Assembly (NCBI GenBank): GCA_937959375.1
Contig: CALGLS010000373.1
Location: forward strand, 1-9,604
Length of the DNA stretch: 9,604 nt
From: an uncultured Saprospiraceae bacterium
GTDB lineage: Bacteria > Bacteroidota > Bacteroidia > Chitinophagales > Saprospiraceae
Direction of reading: 5' to 3'
Positions 1-6,777 of this stretch are shown here, piece after piece. How positions within the stretch are numbered: the first letter of the stretch is position 1; every line of letters begins with the position of its first letter. The position numbers and the translations under genes are program-made. The notes under the pieces were generated by a model that did no database searches, had not been told where the DNA came from, and saw nothing but the letters and a program-made list of their open reading frames with translations.

Positions 1-4
1 TCTA

Positions 5-46
5 ATTCCTATTCCTATTCCTATTCCTATTCCTATTCCCATTCCC
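5..46. repeat. ATTCCT hexamer tandem repeat, probable truncated inverted-repeat element
   Basis: Five perfect ATTCCT units (5-34) are followed by two ATTCCC units (35-46), and the bases before them (TCTAATTCCT) resemble the TTCTAATTCC unit found at 7710-7720. The repeat lies about 48 bases beyond the stop codon of the minus-strand ATP-grasp gene. It is pyrimidine-rich on the plus strand, like the right-hand arms of the three complete elements in this window, so I infer that a purine-rich partner arm lies just before base 1. A small hairpin, TCACC/GGTGA (47-51 with 57-61), separates it from the gene. There is no T-tract that would make that hairpin a canonical terminator. Confidence 0.85.
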
Positions 47-93
47 TCACCTTGTGGGTGATTATTGTTGGGGCTATCTCCTTTTTGGTTTCT

Positions 94-1200
94 CTACTCT
101 GAGGACATTTTCCTAATCGCAATAAAGTATTTTCGTAAATCGAGAAACCGCTGTGCAATCTCTCGCTGCGACTGATAAACCACACCTCTCTTATGATTGG
201 CCTGACTGATCTGGAAAATTGTATGCCAATACGAGATGATTTCTTTGAGCGCACCAAAGTAAGTGATCTTACTCATGTCGTAAATATGCGTCGGCTCTGA
301 ACAGGTTCCATTCAGTTCAATGATTTTAATATTTTTTCCTTTTTTCAAATCTTTCAAACTTGGACATTTGATGTCAAATCGACCATAATAAAAGCCACCA
401 ATGCGTTTGCTGATTTTGTCAAAAGTCTCAATCAATTCATCATCGATCAAACTTTTGCCATTTATAAACATAGTCCCTTTACAATGATTCCCAATTACGC
501 CAAGTGGTACTTGTTCTGCTTTTGTAGGTATCTTGTTTAATAGGTTAGGATTGCTTTTTTGTAATACTTTTAGTTGAAGTGCGGCTCTTGGTTTTGCTTT
601 GATTAATGCTTCAACGGTCGATTGGCCATCGCCAGTTACAGACAAAAATGCTTTTAGTGTAAGTGAAGTAATAGTACCTTTTTTCTCCTCAGGATGACGA
701 ATATAAAACACACCAAATTCCTTCATCCCATCTATCAATTCCTGAAGGATGAAATCCAATGAATATTGACTGAGAAATTCATGAAGCTGGATTTGATTAT
801 GGATTTTCTTAACCAAAAGACCTCGATAACCTAAATCTGGTTTGGCAATTAATGGATAGGTAATGTTTTGTTCTGAAAGTCTGTTTTCTAAATCTTGAAA
901 TTTGTCTCCTTTTTTGAAAAGGATGGAACGAGGGCACATTTCTTTTGGGTATAATTGCATCGCCTCAAACTTTGATTCCAATCCAATCCCGCCTGTATCA
1001 ATACCCGGATTAGCAGCAGTAAAAAAAGCAAGATTTCCTGCCCTGAGTTGATACCATGGAATATAAAAATACATGGGCCAATAAAACAATTTGGAAGGCC
1101 AATATTCCCATTGAGTCAGACGAATGTATCGGTTACTTTTTTTAAAATTTTGCCAGAAGCTCATTTGAAAGGTTGATTTTTCCAGTCTTGTTGTTTTCAT
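94..1200 (-). CDS. ATP-grasp domain protein, D-Ala-D-Ala ligase / carboxylate-amine ligase-like
   Basis: The protein has 368 residues. It carries ATP-grasp hallmarks in order: a KPDLGYRG-type ATP-binding segment around K120 (115-133), a second nucleotide-contacting segment with Q153-E154 and EFGVFY (151-166), and the metal-binding end with R274, D276 and the E295-x-N297 pair in IIELNGTCSEP (293-303). Family members join a carboxylate to an amine or similar nucleophile through an acyl phosphate. The substrate cannot be read from the sequence. The first 80 residues are rich in Trp and Tyr (WEYWPSKLFYWPMYFYIPWY, 31-50) and could form a membrane-associated or substrate-specific cap. No signal peptide is evident. 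The gene overlaps the end of the NRDE gene by 59 bases. A second ATG at 1164 (residue 13) would cut the overlap to 23 bases and is an equally plausible start, since neither ATG has a Shine-Dalgarno sequence. It is probably cotranscribed with the upstream NRDE gene. Family assignment is firm; the exact reaction is unknown. Confidence 0.85.
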   Translation of the reverse strand: MKTTRLEKSTFQMSFWQNFKKSNRYIRLTQWEYWPSKLFYWPMYFYIPWYQLRAGNLAFFTAANPGIDTGGIGLESKFEAMQLYPKEMCPRSILFKKGDKFQDLENRLSEQNITYPLIAKPDLGYRGLLVKKIHNQIQLHEFLSQYSLDFILQELIDGMKEFGVFYIRHPEEKKGTITSLTLKAFLSVTGDGQSTVEALIKAKPRAALQLKVLQKSNPNLLNKIPTKAEQVPLGVIGNHCKGTMFINGKSLIDDELIETFDKISKRIGGFYYGRFDIKCPSLKDLKKGKNIKIIELNGTCSEPTHIYDMSKITYFGALKEIISYWHTIFQISQANHKRGVVYQSQREIAQRFLDLRKYFIAIRKMSSE

Positions 1201-1873
1201 TCATGAGGTCATGGAATTGCATATTAAGCTGTCCATCGGTTTTTTCAATGGAAGTGATGCTTGTCGTACAAACTATATTTTGACGATTCATGACTAGGTC
1301 ATTAGAGGGATCGCCATCTCCTGCATTTTTATGAAAACCAAGTACATCATTTATTGTTGGAGTAGATTGCTGCTTTAACCATTGTTGAAACCAATCTTGC
1401 CGTTTTTGTTGGATAGTAGGAGGGTAAAGCGTGGAAGAAGCCCAGAGATGTTTTTTTGTAGGGTCTAATGTTTGAATATGCTTATTTTTTTCATCCCAAC
1501 GAATTTCGTACAGCCCTCCATCTTCGAAGATAATCATAGTAAAGGGTTCCATTTCTGTAAAGGTATATTGTTGAAAAAATTGTTTTGCTTTTGCGAAAGC
1601 AAACACATCTAAAACCATAAGGCCTCTACTTCTTCTGTAAGGGGGATGATGCTTGTGTTTTTCGAATGCTCCATTGAGTAGAGCGACTACTTTGTTTTGG
1701 TTAGAAGCGGCGATCCAAGTACCTCCAGCACCACGGTCTTGAGGGAATAGAAGCTGATGGGAACTAAATTTTTTGTTCACTAGCCCTGTGGCAGAACGTT
1801 TAGGACTTTCATCTCGATTTTGAGTGATTATATAATCACCGTTTTGATTTGGAATATAAGTAAGTGTACACAT
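1142..1873 (-). CDS. NRDE family protein (TANGO2 homologue)
   Basis: The protein has 243 residues, normal for a bacterial NRDE (DUF833) protein. It begins MCTLTY with Cys at position 2 and carries the name-giving N19-R20-D21-E22 motif. Further family signatures are PQDRGAGGTWIAAS (44-57), ALLNG (64-68) and a PPYRRSRG segment (77-84). Cys2 placed directly after the initiator Met resembles an N-terminal nucleophile, and an Ntn-hydrolase-like fold has been proposed for the family. The eukaryotic relative TANGO2/HRG-9 has been linked to haem trafficking and lipid metabolism, but no enzymatic activity is firmly established, so I name only the family. No signal peptide is seen, suggesting a cytoplasmic protein. 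It is the first gene of a two-gene minus-strand unit, and its last 59 bases overlap the ATP-grasp gene. Its promoter should lie in the 1874-2405 gap, but I could not find a good TAnnTTTG box on this strand. Confidence 0.9.
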   Translation of the reverse strand: MCTLTYIPNQNGDYIITQNRDESPKRSATGLVNKKFSSHQLLFPQDRGAGGTWIAASNQNKVVALLNGAFEKHKHHPPYRRSRGLMVLDVFAFAKAKQFFQQYTFTEMEPFTMIIFEDGGLYEIRWDEKNKHIQTLDPTKKHLWASSTLYPPTIQQKRQDWFQQWLKQQSTPTINDVLGFHKNAGDGDPSNDLVMNRQNIVCTTSITSIEKTDGQLNMQFHDLMNENNKTGKINLSNELLAKF

Positions 1874-2405
1874 TATACCGATAAATTTAAGGCTTTGTAA
1901 TTGAACTTACCTAGTATATCTGTTATAACCTTTGAAAGCTTTGTTATAAGCACGATAGTTTTTTAGAACGAAGTTGCGTGAAATCAATTAAAATCGCTTA
2001 TTGGAATAAAAATTATGTCACAATATTACCCCTTTAATTGATAAAAGTAAGTTGAGTTTTTGATTTGAAAAGAACTTAATGAATAGCTTAATAAGCTAGA
2101 GTTCACTAGAAAACTCCTTTGCTTGCTGACTTTTTTCTAACGTATGTAAATGAAAAAATATAATCAATTTTTCTGATGGCACAGATGTTGATTATTGAGA
2201 GATAGTATTATAAATTCTTCCCCACACTAAATAAGTCTTCCCCTTTTTTTGCAGTTATTCCATTCGTATGATTACGTAAAGGTCTAACTAAACTTTAGCT
2301 ATTAACACCTACACTTTACTCACTAAGAATTTTTTTTTTGATAAGGATAATTAGAACTATCGGTTTACTTATTTATTAACCTATTCAGCTAAAGTATTTA
2401 ACGTG
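1874..2405. other. AT-rich divergent intergenic region
   Basis: About 530 bases separate the divergent NRDE and ELWxxDGT-repeat genes. I see no convincing open reading frame or structural RNA. It contains a 15-base quasi-palindrome at 2084-2098 (listed separately), a weak hairpin GAGTT/AACTC (2099-2103 with 2112-2116), two TCTTCCCC direct repeats starting exactly 20 bases apart (2216 and 2236), and an 8-base inverted pair CTTTAGCT (2293-2300) and AGCTAAAG (2387-2394) close to the plus-strand gene. No perfect TAnnTTTG element was found on either strand. TAACCTTTG near 1926 has one base too many. Promoters for both flanking genes are expected here but cannot be placed. Confidence 0.6.
2084..2098. 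promoter_or_regulatory. 15-base perfect quasi-palindrome, possible operator
   Basis: TAGCTTA at 2084-2090 and TAAGCTA at 2092-2098 are exact reverse complements around a single central A. A symmetric site of this size in a long divergent promoter region is compatible with a dimeric regulator. It could also be chance in AT-rich DNA, and no regulator gene is adjacent. Confidence 0.3.
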
Positions 2406-5000
2406 ATGAGACTTTTCTACTCAAAATTTAATACCTGTCTCTTGTGCTTATGGGACAAAAAGGTGTTTCAACTTTTCTTTTTTCTTCTCTTTTTGTTGCC
2501 CCTTAGTGAGGCTCAAATTCAGGTGAAGAATATTAACACAACCAGTGGGTCAATTCCTGACAACATGATTGAAATGGGCGGATACGTTTATTTCACTGCT
2601 AATAATGGTTCTACTGGTGCCGAATTATGGCGTTCAGATGGAACTGAAGGTGGTACTACCTTAGTGATGGATATCAATTCTGGAACAACAGGATCTGATA
2701 TTACTAACATGGTAGCCATGAATGGTAACATTTATTTCAAAGCAGAAACTGTTGCCAACGGTGAAGAGGTTTGGATGACAGACGGAACAACTACGCAAAT
2801 ATTGAAAGATATTAATGTTGGTTCTGGGAGTTCATCTCCAACGTCTTTGTATGTTTACAACAACACACTTTATTTTTCTGCTTACGAAGCAAACAATGGT
2901 CGTGAGCTGTGGAAGAGTAATGGTACTGCAGGGAATGCGACTCTGGTAATGGATATCAATCCAGGAGGTGCTGCTCATTCTGATCCAACTGACCTTTATG
3001 GCTTTGATGGATTTGTTTATTTTGCTGCAAAAAATTCTGATGGTAAGGAGCTATGGAAAACAGATGGTACCACTACAAGCCAAGTAATGGATATTAACTC
3101 AGGAAGTTCTAACTCTGATCCAAAAGAATTTCAAGCCTTTGATGGTGACTTGTACTTTTCAGCAAAAACAGCTGCTTACAATCGAGAGCTTTGGAAGGTA
3201 GAAGGTACTACTGGAAACGCTGCTCTTTTTGCAGATATTTATGATGGAGCTTCTACTTCATCTTATGGTTCTTTTCCTCAAAGTTTGATGGAATTTAACG
3301 GACACCTTTACTTCATTGCAACCAATGCAGCTAATGGACAAGAAATTTTCAAAACAGATGGTACAACAGTTAGCATCGGTGCAGAAATAAAACCAGGCAC
3401 CGTGTCGAGTTATCCCATGAATCTAATCGTGATGGGGTCTAACCTATATTTTGTAGGGTATAAATCAGGACAATTTGGACGTGAGTTATATCAGCACAAT
3501 GGAACAACTACGGTTATGCTAAAAGACGTCAATGCTACTGGTTCGCCGGGAACAGGAGATGCTTTTAGTGGTTCAGCCACAATGAATTCTTTTCAAGTAT
3601 ACAAAGATCGTTTATTCTTTAGTGCAGATAACGGTGTGAACGGTGACGAACTCTGGATGAGTGATGGTACTGCTGCCGGGACTGTATTGTTGAGAGATGT
3701 GAATGATGATGGGTCAAGTCCAGGACTTAGCTCTGATCCGGATAATTTAATCGTTGCGAACGATATCTTATTCTTTAGAGCAAACGTAGGCGTGAACGGT
3801 ACAGTGGATAAAGAATTGATGCAAATCGGAAATTGTGCAGCTGGAGAAGTGTTGCCATATGCGAGTACAGAAGGTGTTCATCAATCATTATATGAAAAAA
3901 CAGAAGGGACATGGACGCATTATTGCGATTGTCAAAATAATATCTTACTCTCTGTTGAAAAGGATGCAACGGTTGATATTCCAACAGAAAACGTAAGTAT
4001 TAAAATTTCTGCAACAACGGCAAGTTTCCACGATCAAGGTTGTATTACAGGTGATTGTTTTATTACGAATCCACAAGGTGCTGTAGTTTTTAATCGCTCT
4101 TGGGATGTAGATCCAACAACGCAACCAGCTGCAGATATGGCGGTACGATTTTACTTTACAGATAATGAATTTAATGCGTTGAATACGGTCTTGACAAACG
4201 AGGGACTTCCAACTTTGACAGGTGTAAGTAACATGAGTTTCTTTAAAGTTACTGATGGAACAGTTGGAGCACATTCAGATGTAGAAGATATTCCTGCTGG
4301 TTCTGCTATTGTTTTGACAAATGGTGCTATATCTACAACGACTTGGGCATCAGGAGGATACGGATCAGATCATTATGCTGAAATGTTAGTAAGCTCATTC
4401 TCCGGAGGTGGAGGAGGAGGTGGCCCTGGAGGAACGGCACTTCCAGTCGAGTTGATGTACTTTAAGGCGCGTCCTCAACAAGAAAACGTCTATCTAGAAT
4501 GGTCTACTGCAAGTGAAATTAACAACGAAGGTTTTATTATAGAGCGTAGTGCAAAAGGAGATAATTGGGACAAAATCGACTTTGTAGTCGGACGAGGTAC
4601 TGCAGCAACTGCCAACCTTTACACTTATATCGATAAAGATCCACTGATCGGAACGAGTTACTACCGACTACGTCAAAGAGATTATGATGGTACAGAAGCG
4701 TTTTCAAATGTGGCTCAGGTTTACATGGAAATGCTTGTCCTCGGTGACCCATCTCCAAACCCTGTTTTGGAATCTGGTTCTGTATTCGTTGATGTAATGT
4801 TGGATAATGCACAAGATGTTGAGGTACTACTTATTGATGGGAACGGTTCAATCGTTAAGCGAGAAGTAATGGACATGAGGTCTGGTGCGCACCGTATGGA
4901 AATTGATTGTATGAACTTGACGCGAGGCTTGTATCATTTACGACTCACAGCCAATAAAGAATCATACCACCGAACTTTCGTAATCGAAAGCACAAAATAA
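2406..5000 (+). CDS. Secreted ELWxxDGT-repeat protein with T9SS type A sorting domain
   Basis: I start at the ATG at 2406 (864 residues). A GTG one codon upstream (2403) is also in frame, and the residue numbers here count from that GTG. An N-terminal hydrophobic stretch (22-34) ending in LSEA-Q reads as a signal peptide cleaved near residue 37. Residues 45-475 hold eight ELWxxDGT-type units, at 74, 122, 168, 216, 262, 314, 361 and 416, with a degenerate ninth near 470. They are spaced about 40-55 residues apart, each followed by a DIN-type turn and preceded by a YF strand, which suggests a beta-propeller-like array. Residues 475-665 form a Cys-containing module (C477, C508, C510, C547, C552) with NRSWDVDP and VRFYFTD segments. 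A glycine-rich linker (669-677) leads to a fibronectin-III-like domain starting ALPVELMYF (679-770). The C-terminus from GDPSPNP (781) to the end matches the T9SS type A sorting domain, which directs export through the outer membrane and usually cell-surface attachment. No catalytic motif is visible, so an adhesive or structural surface role is inferred. The gene stands alone and ends at a strong terminator. Confidence 0.92.
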   Translation: MRLFYSKFNTCLLCLWDKKVFQLFFFLLFLLPLSEAQIQVKNINTTSGSIPDNMIEMGGYVYFTANNGSTGAELWRSDGTEGGTTLVMDINSGTTGSDITNMVAMNGNIYFKAETVANGEEVWMTDGTTTQILKDINVGSGSSSPTSLYVYNNTLYFSAYEANNGRELWKSNGTAGNATLVMDINPGGAAHSDPTDLYGFDGFVYFAAKNSDGKELWKTDGTTTSQVMDINSGSSNSDPKEFQAFDGDLYFSAKTAAYNRELWKVEGTTGNAALFADIYDGASTSSYGSFPQSLMEFNGHLYFIATNAANGQEIFKTDGTTVSIGAEIKPGTVSSYPMNLIVMGSNLYFVGYKSGQFGRELYQHNGTTTVMLKDVNATGSPGTGDAFSGSATMNSFQVYKDRLFFSADNGVNGDELWMSDGTAAGTVLLRDVNDDGSSPGLSSDPDNLIVANDILFFRANVGVNGTVDKELMQIGNCAAGEVLPYASTEGVHQSLYEKTEGTWTHYCDCQNNILLSVEKDATVDIPTENVSIKISATTASFHDQGCITGDCFITNPQGAVVFNRSWDVDPTTQPAADMAVRFYFTDNEFNALNTVLTNEGLPTLTGVSNMSFFKVTDGTVGAHSDVEDIPAGSAIVLTNGAISTTTWASGGYGSDHYAEMLVSSFSGGGGGGGPGGTALPVELMYFKARPQQENVYLEWSTASEINNEGFIIERSAKGDNWDKIDFVVGRGTAATANLYTYIDKDPLIGTSYYRLRQRDYDGTEAFSNVAQVYMEMLVLGDPSPNPVLESGSVFVDVMLDNAQDVEVLLIDGNGSIVKREVMDMRSGAHRMEIDCMNLTRGLYHLRLTANKESYHRTFVIESTK

Positions 5001-5023
5001 AATAGTCAGAACATATCAAATAG

Positions 5024-5059
5024 AAAACCCGGATTCAAATTTTTTGAATTCGGGTTTTT
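5024..5059. terminator. Strong, probably bidirectional intrinsic terminator
   Basis: AAAACCCGGATTCAAA (5024-5039) pairs with the segment 5043-5058 over 16 base pairs with a single G-U wobble and a 3-base loop. The A-run on the left and T-run on the right let it work on both strands. It starts 23 bases after the stop codon of the ELWxxDGT-repeat gene and lies between convergent genes, so it can also stop transcripts coming from the deiodinase-like gene. Confidence 0.9.
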
Positions 5060-5066
5060 CGATTGG

Positions 5067-5174
5067 GTTAAAATCAAAGTTAAAATCAAAATTGAAGTGG
5101 AGTTGCAATTACAGTGTTATTTTTTCTGCGACCGTAGGCACTGCTATTGGCACTTTAATTATCACTTTGACTTT
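5067..5174. repeat. Inverted pair of degenerate hexamer arrays
   Basis: The left arm reads in 6-base steps from 5067: GTTAAA, ATCAAA, GTTAAA, ATCAAA, ATTGAA, GTGGAG, TTGCAA, TTACAG. After a 22-base spacer (5117-5138) the right arm runs in 6-base steps from 5139: CACTGC, TATTGG, CACTTT, AATTAT, CACTTT, GACTTT. The reverse complement of the right arm (AAAGTC, AAAGTG and so on) has the same unit style as the left arm. CAGTG at the inner end of the left arm meets CACTG at the inner end of the right arm. The right arm ends 1 base before the stop codon of the minus-strand deiodinase-like gene. A strong terminator is already present next to it, so simple termination does not obviously explain it. 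Confidence 0.65.
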
Positions 5175-5175
5175 T

Positions 5176-5841
5176 TTAGTAGTAAACCACCACATCTTCC
5201 TTTTGCTTACGCGCAATGTCAGGCACCTCTACATCTGCAGCAGGGTAACCGACGGGGAGCAATAAAAAAGGACGTTCATTCGCAGGTCGGTTTAGTATCT
5301 TTTGCAGAAAAGCCATGGGACTCGGAGTGTGCGTCAATGTAACCAATCCAGCATTGTGAATCGCAGATATTAGAAAACCTGTTGCCAAACCAACGGATTC
5401 GTTTACGTAATAATTTTTTCGTTTGCCACCATCCGCGTCAAGGTCATAAGCTTTTTTGAAAACAATGATAAGGTAAGGTGCAATTTCCAAAAATGGCTTT
5501 TGCCAATCTGTACCAAGAGGAGCCAAGTCCCGTAACCATTCTTCGCTCATTCGATTGGTATAACTTTCATACTCTTCTTTTTCCGCGGCAATGCGAATTT
5601 CTTTTTTAATGGTAGGATCAGAAACGACACAGAAAGTCCAAGGTTGTTTGTGTGCACCAGAAGGAGCAGATGAACCGGTCATGATTACATTATCAATCAC
5701 TTCTTGTGGGACTGGCGTGTCCGCAAAGTGTCGAACACTACGTCGCTGGTCCAGCAATTCGTAATAGGATTTACTTCTTGCTATACTTTCTTCTTTTGAG
5801 AATCGAAGTGGTTCGTATTTTATGAATGGATGTGTATGCAT
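5176..5841 (-). CDS. Nitroreductase-superfamily flavoprotein, iodotyrosine deiodinase-like
   Basis: The protein has 221 residues, the length of a soluble bacterial iodotyrosine deiodinase (IYD). FMN-binding signatures are RRSVR (33-37) and SSAPSGAHKQPW (57-68), the latter almost the same as in animal IYD. From remembered human IYD (E157, Y161, K182, which grip the amino-acid end of the substrate), the equivalents here are E90, Y94 and K115 with identical spacing (4 and 21 residues). The Thr before Pro in the second FMN segment, which favours one-electron chemistry in IYD, is T172 in LTHTP. The C-terminal LLLPVGYPA and PDIARK stretch also matches. The predicted reaction is reductive dehalogenation of mono- or diiodotyrosine or a halogenated tyrosine or phenol, with reduced FMN. 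The animal N-terminal membrane anchor is absent, so it should be cytosolic. It lies 163 bases downstream of the SDR gene on the same strand, separated by a repeat hairpin. A general nitroreductase is the alternative, but the E/Y/K triad argues against it. Confidence 0.88.
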   Translation of the reverse strand: MHTHPFIKYEPLRFSKEESIARSKSYYELLDQRRSVRHFADTPVPQEVIDNVIMTGSSAPSGAHKQPWTFCVVSDPTIKKEIRIAAEKEEYESYTNRMSEEWLRDLAPLGTDWQKPFLEIAPYLIIVFKKAYDLDADGGKRKNYYVNESVGLATGFLISAIHNAGLVTLTHTPSPMAFLQKILNRPANERPFLLLPVGYPAADVEVPDIARKQKEDVVVYY

Positions 5842-5896
5842 GATGTAGTGTTTTTTTTGAATTTAGTTTATTAGCAACGGGAATGTTTTTTATTGA

Positions 5897-6001
5897 GACG
5901 GAAGTCCGAAGACGGAAGTCCGAAGTTTCCCGCGATCGTATATCCACGTTAGACGAGAGCTTCGGTCTTCGGTCTTCCGACTTCTCTCGTCTTCGGACTT
6001 C
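5897..6001. repeat. Inverted pair of heptamer arrays (GACGGAA/GTCCGAA)
   Basis: The left arm has two perfect tandem copies of a 14-mer GACGGAAGTCCGAA (5897-5910 and 5911-5924), itself two related heptamers. The right arm (5960-6001) repeats CTTCGGT twice, then CTTCCGA, CTTCTCT and a further pair of units. 5901-5914 is an exact 14-base reverse complement of 5988-6001, and 5915-5925 matches 5974-5984 reversed with one mismatch. The transcript can form a long GC-rich hairpin directly after the SDR stop codon (6005-6007). It sits between two same-strand genes, so it may act as a terminator, attenuator or RNA-stability element. There is a T-run at 5886-5891 on the plus strand, giving an A-run in the minus transcript rather than a U-run. 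Confidence 0.9.
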
Positions 6002-6004
6002 TTC

Positions 6005-6700
6005 CTACAAATCCCCCAACTGAGGGCGAATAACAATCTCTTCAACAACAGCAGAGGGGCCCATCTTCCAAGCACCGACTACTGAGTTGGCAATATCAGT
6101 AGCTTGCATCAATCTGCTTTTTGGTAAATCAACACCTGCCCACGAAGCAGACCAAGTAGCGCCAGGCAAAATAGCAGTTACTTTGATGCCTTGTTCTTTT
6201 AATTCTTCACGAAGTACTTTTGAGAATCCTAGTAAGGCAAATTTTGAGATGCTGTACGATCCTCCATTTGGATAAGCGATGACAGAAGCGATGGAGCACA
6301 TATTAAAGATATGTCCTTTTGCAGCCATGACTGGCAATATCTCACGAGTCAAATAATAAGCGCTGTACAAGTTGGTTTCAATCATTTTTTCCAATGCGCC
6401 ATCTTCTTCTTTGCTTACTTCACCAGGAAGAAAAACTCCGGCGTTATTAACCAATACATCGATTTGTCCCCATTTCGACTTAACGTCAGTTGCAAATTGA
6501 AGCACGGCAGCTTTGTCGCTCATGTCTACACTTTTGGTGAAAACCTCAATATTTGGGAATTTAGATTTAAAGTCTGTTTTAAAGGCTTCTAGGTCTTCTG
6601 CCGTCCGAGCACAAATGGCTAAATCGGCCCCTTCATTGGCAAAAGCTTCAGCAATTGCTCTTCCAATACCTTTTGTTGCTCCAGTTATTATAACTTTCAT
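6005..6700 (-). CDS. Short-chain dehydrogenase/reductase (classical SDR)
   Basis: The protein has 231 residues, slightly shorter than the usual 240-260 of classical SDRs. The Rossmann nucleotide motif is TGATKGIG (6-13), followed by a D59 adenine contact and NNAG (85-88). The catalytic tetrad reads N110, S136, Y149 and K153, with the standard S-x12-Y-x3-K spacing. R32 in the CARTAEDL segment after strand 2 suggests NADP(H) preference, as known for many SDRs. ILPGAT (177-182) matches the substrate-side PG motif. The closest general type is a 3-ketoacyl-ACP reductase/sepiapterin-reductase-like oxidoreductase, but the substrate cannot be assigned. It is cytosolic, with no signal or membrane segment. 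It is transcribed away from mlaE, from a shared 184-base promoter region, and is upstream of the deiodinase-like gene on the same strand. Whether the two form one transcript depends on the hairpin between them. Confidence 0.92.
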   Translation of the reverse strand: MKVIITGATKGIGRAIAEAFANEGADLAICARTAEDLEAFKTDFKSKFPNIEVFTKSVDMSDKAAVLQFATDVKSKWGQIDVLVNNAGVFLPGEVSKEEDGALEKMIETNLYSAYYLTREILPVMAAKGHIFNMCSIASVIAYPNGGSYSISKFALLGFSKVLREELKEQGIKVTAILPGATWSASWAGVDLPKSRLMQATDIANSVVGAWKMGPSAVVEEIVIRPQLGDL

Positions 6701-6728
6701 GAGAAATAGTCGTTAAATGGGTTAAAAG

Positions 6729-6758
6729 TTGCGCATTCGGGACTTTTCCATATTTTTG
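6729..6758 (+). promoter_or_regulatory. Bacteroidota-type promoter for mlaE-mlaF
   Basis: TTG at 6729-6731 is followed by exactly 19 bases and TATTTTTG at 6751-6758, which fits the TAnnTTTG -7 box of the Bacteroidota primary sigma factor with a TTG -33 box. Transcription should start near 6765, giving a leader of about 120 bases before mlaE. A 6-base inverted pair TTCGGG (6736-6741) and CCCGAA (6761-6766) brackets the -7 box and could be a regulator site. Confidence 0.7.
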
Positions 6759-6777
6759 CGCCCGAAAGACTTTGTAA

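Noticed and set aside
1..46. Possible CRISPR array from tandem repetition
   Set aside because: Units are 6 bases and directly contiguous with no spacers, so this is a microsatellite-type repeat.
1920..1935. TAACCTTTG as a -7 promoter box
   Set aside because: It has three bases rather than two between TA and TTTG, and no well-spaced TTG box supports it.
3945..4274. 109-codon minus-strand frame inside the secreted-protein gene
   Set aside because: It lies wholly within a clearly coding region on the plus strand and its translation is Cys/Arg-rich without domain signs, so it is a shadow frame.
5044..5342. Plus-strand frames across the terminator and the 3' end of the deiodinase-like gene
   Set aside because: They run through a terminator stem and repeat arms and overlap a well-supported minus-strand gene.
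5890..6075. 61-codon minus-strand frame over the heptamer hairpin
   Set aside because: The arginine/serine-rich translation comes from the repeat units and the frame overlaps the SDR end, with no sign of selection for protein.
6005..6700. SDR as the dedicated reductase partner of the deiodinase-like enzyme
   Set aside because: Adjacency alone suggests it. The SDR has no flavin-transfer feature and a hairpin separates the genes, so this is not supported.
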